Positions 63,954 to 64,000 of a DNA stretch of 64,000 bases are shown piece after piece. Position numbers and translations under genes: made by a program. Position 1 is the first letter of the stretch. Each line of letters opens with the position of its first letter. This DNA is from Promicromonospora sp. Populi (GTDB lineage: Bacteria > Actinomycetota > Actinomycetes > Actinomycetales > Cellulomonadaceae), in contig NZ_CP163528.1 of assembly GCF_041081105.1 (NCBI RefSeq), positions 5,146,001-5,210,000 of the forward strand. Reading direction: 5' to 3'. The notes under the pieces are model-generated. The model was given only the letters and a program-made list of their open reading frames with translations, was not told the DNA's origin and searched no databases.

Positions 63954-64000
63954 GTCACTCTGCGATCTCGTCGCGCTCGGAGAGGTAAGCACCGAGTGGG

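Overview
The window is high-GC DNA (my impression is about 70% or more) with dense genes, frequent GTG starts, many 4-bp ATGA/GTGA overlaps, and a recurring pattern in which a TANNNT -10 box lies 6-8 nt before the start codon (leaderless mRNAs). With F420-type enzymes, a CmtR-type metal sensor, an actinobacterial-style Erm methylase with a leader and a TPP-controlled thiOSGF operon, this points to an actinomycete. A member of the Micrococcales (Cellulomonas/Promicromonospora-like) is my best guess. No rRNA, tRNA, CRISPR array or complete insertion sequence was seen.

Layout. 0-3 kb: an Erm-type 23S rRNA methylase with an attenuator leader (short RxR peptide, intrinsic terminator, WhiB7-like promoter), divergent from prfC (RF3). 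3-10 kb: an AI-2E-type permease behind a 31-bp inverted repeat, a MerR/SDR divergent pair with its operator, a PIN-toxin remnant, a secreted NlpC/P60 hydrolase, a cmtR-cation efflux operon, nhaA and a hot-dog dehydratase. 10-17 kb: a ferric-reductase-like flavocytochrome with a small acidic secreted protein, divergent from an OmpR-type two-component system; a Cys-rich protein; a thioredoxin-reductase-like flavoprotein divergent from its probable XRE-cupin regulator. 17-29 kb: two MFS transporters, a DesK/NarL-type two-component system, a TAP-like lipoprotein hydrolase, a DDN-like enzyme and a 1354-residue secreted subtilase. 29-33 kb: thiamine synthesis (thiE divergent; TPP riboswitch then thiO-thiS-thiG-thiF/rhodanese). 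33-43 kb: MFS/HxlR divergent pair, class IV aminotransferase, alcohol dehydrogenases, a second AI-2E-type permease, and a three-gene sugar ABC importer (no ATPase). 43-53 kb: LLM enzyme, GH125 alpha-mannosidase, D-aminoacylase, PH-domain membrane protein pair, CPBP protease, orphan NMT1-type binding protein. 53-56 kb: orphan Imm1-like protein, a two-component system whose response regulator carries a frameshift, and a DUF6326 membrane protein.

56.2-64 kb looks accessory. A zinc-ribbon/XRE/TPR regulator is divergent from a tight co-directional run: HAD phosphatase, CYTH triphosphate-binding enzyme, HIT hydrolase, an atypical protein-kinase-like protein with Asn at the probable ATP-lysine position, GNAT acetyltransferase and a frameshifted nitrilase-family amidase. 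Then come three overlapping unknown genes and a convergent zinc-ribbon gene. This phosphoryl/nucleotidyl-chemistry cluster is my main candidate for an undescribed system. The Erm leader is the strongest regulatory find. Decay is visible at five places: the PIN remnant, a kinase-family remnant with an ATA start, the response regulator frameshift, the nitrilase frameshift, and serial in-frame stops in a 15-bp repeat.
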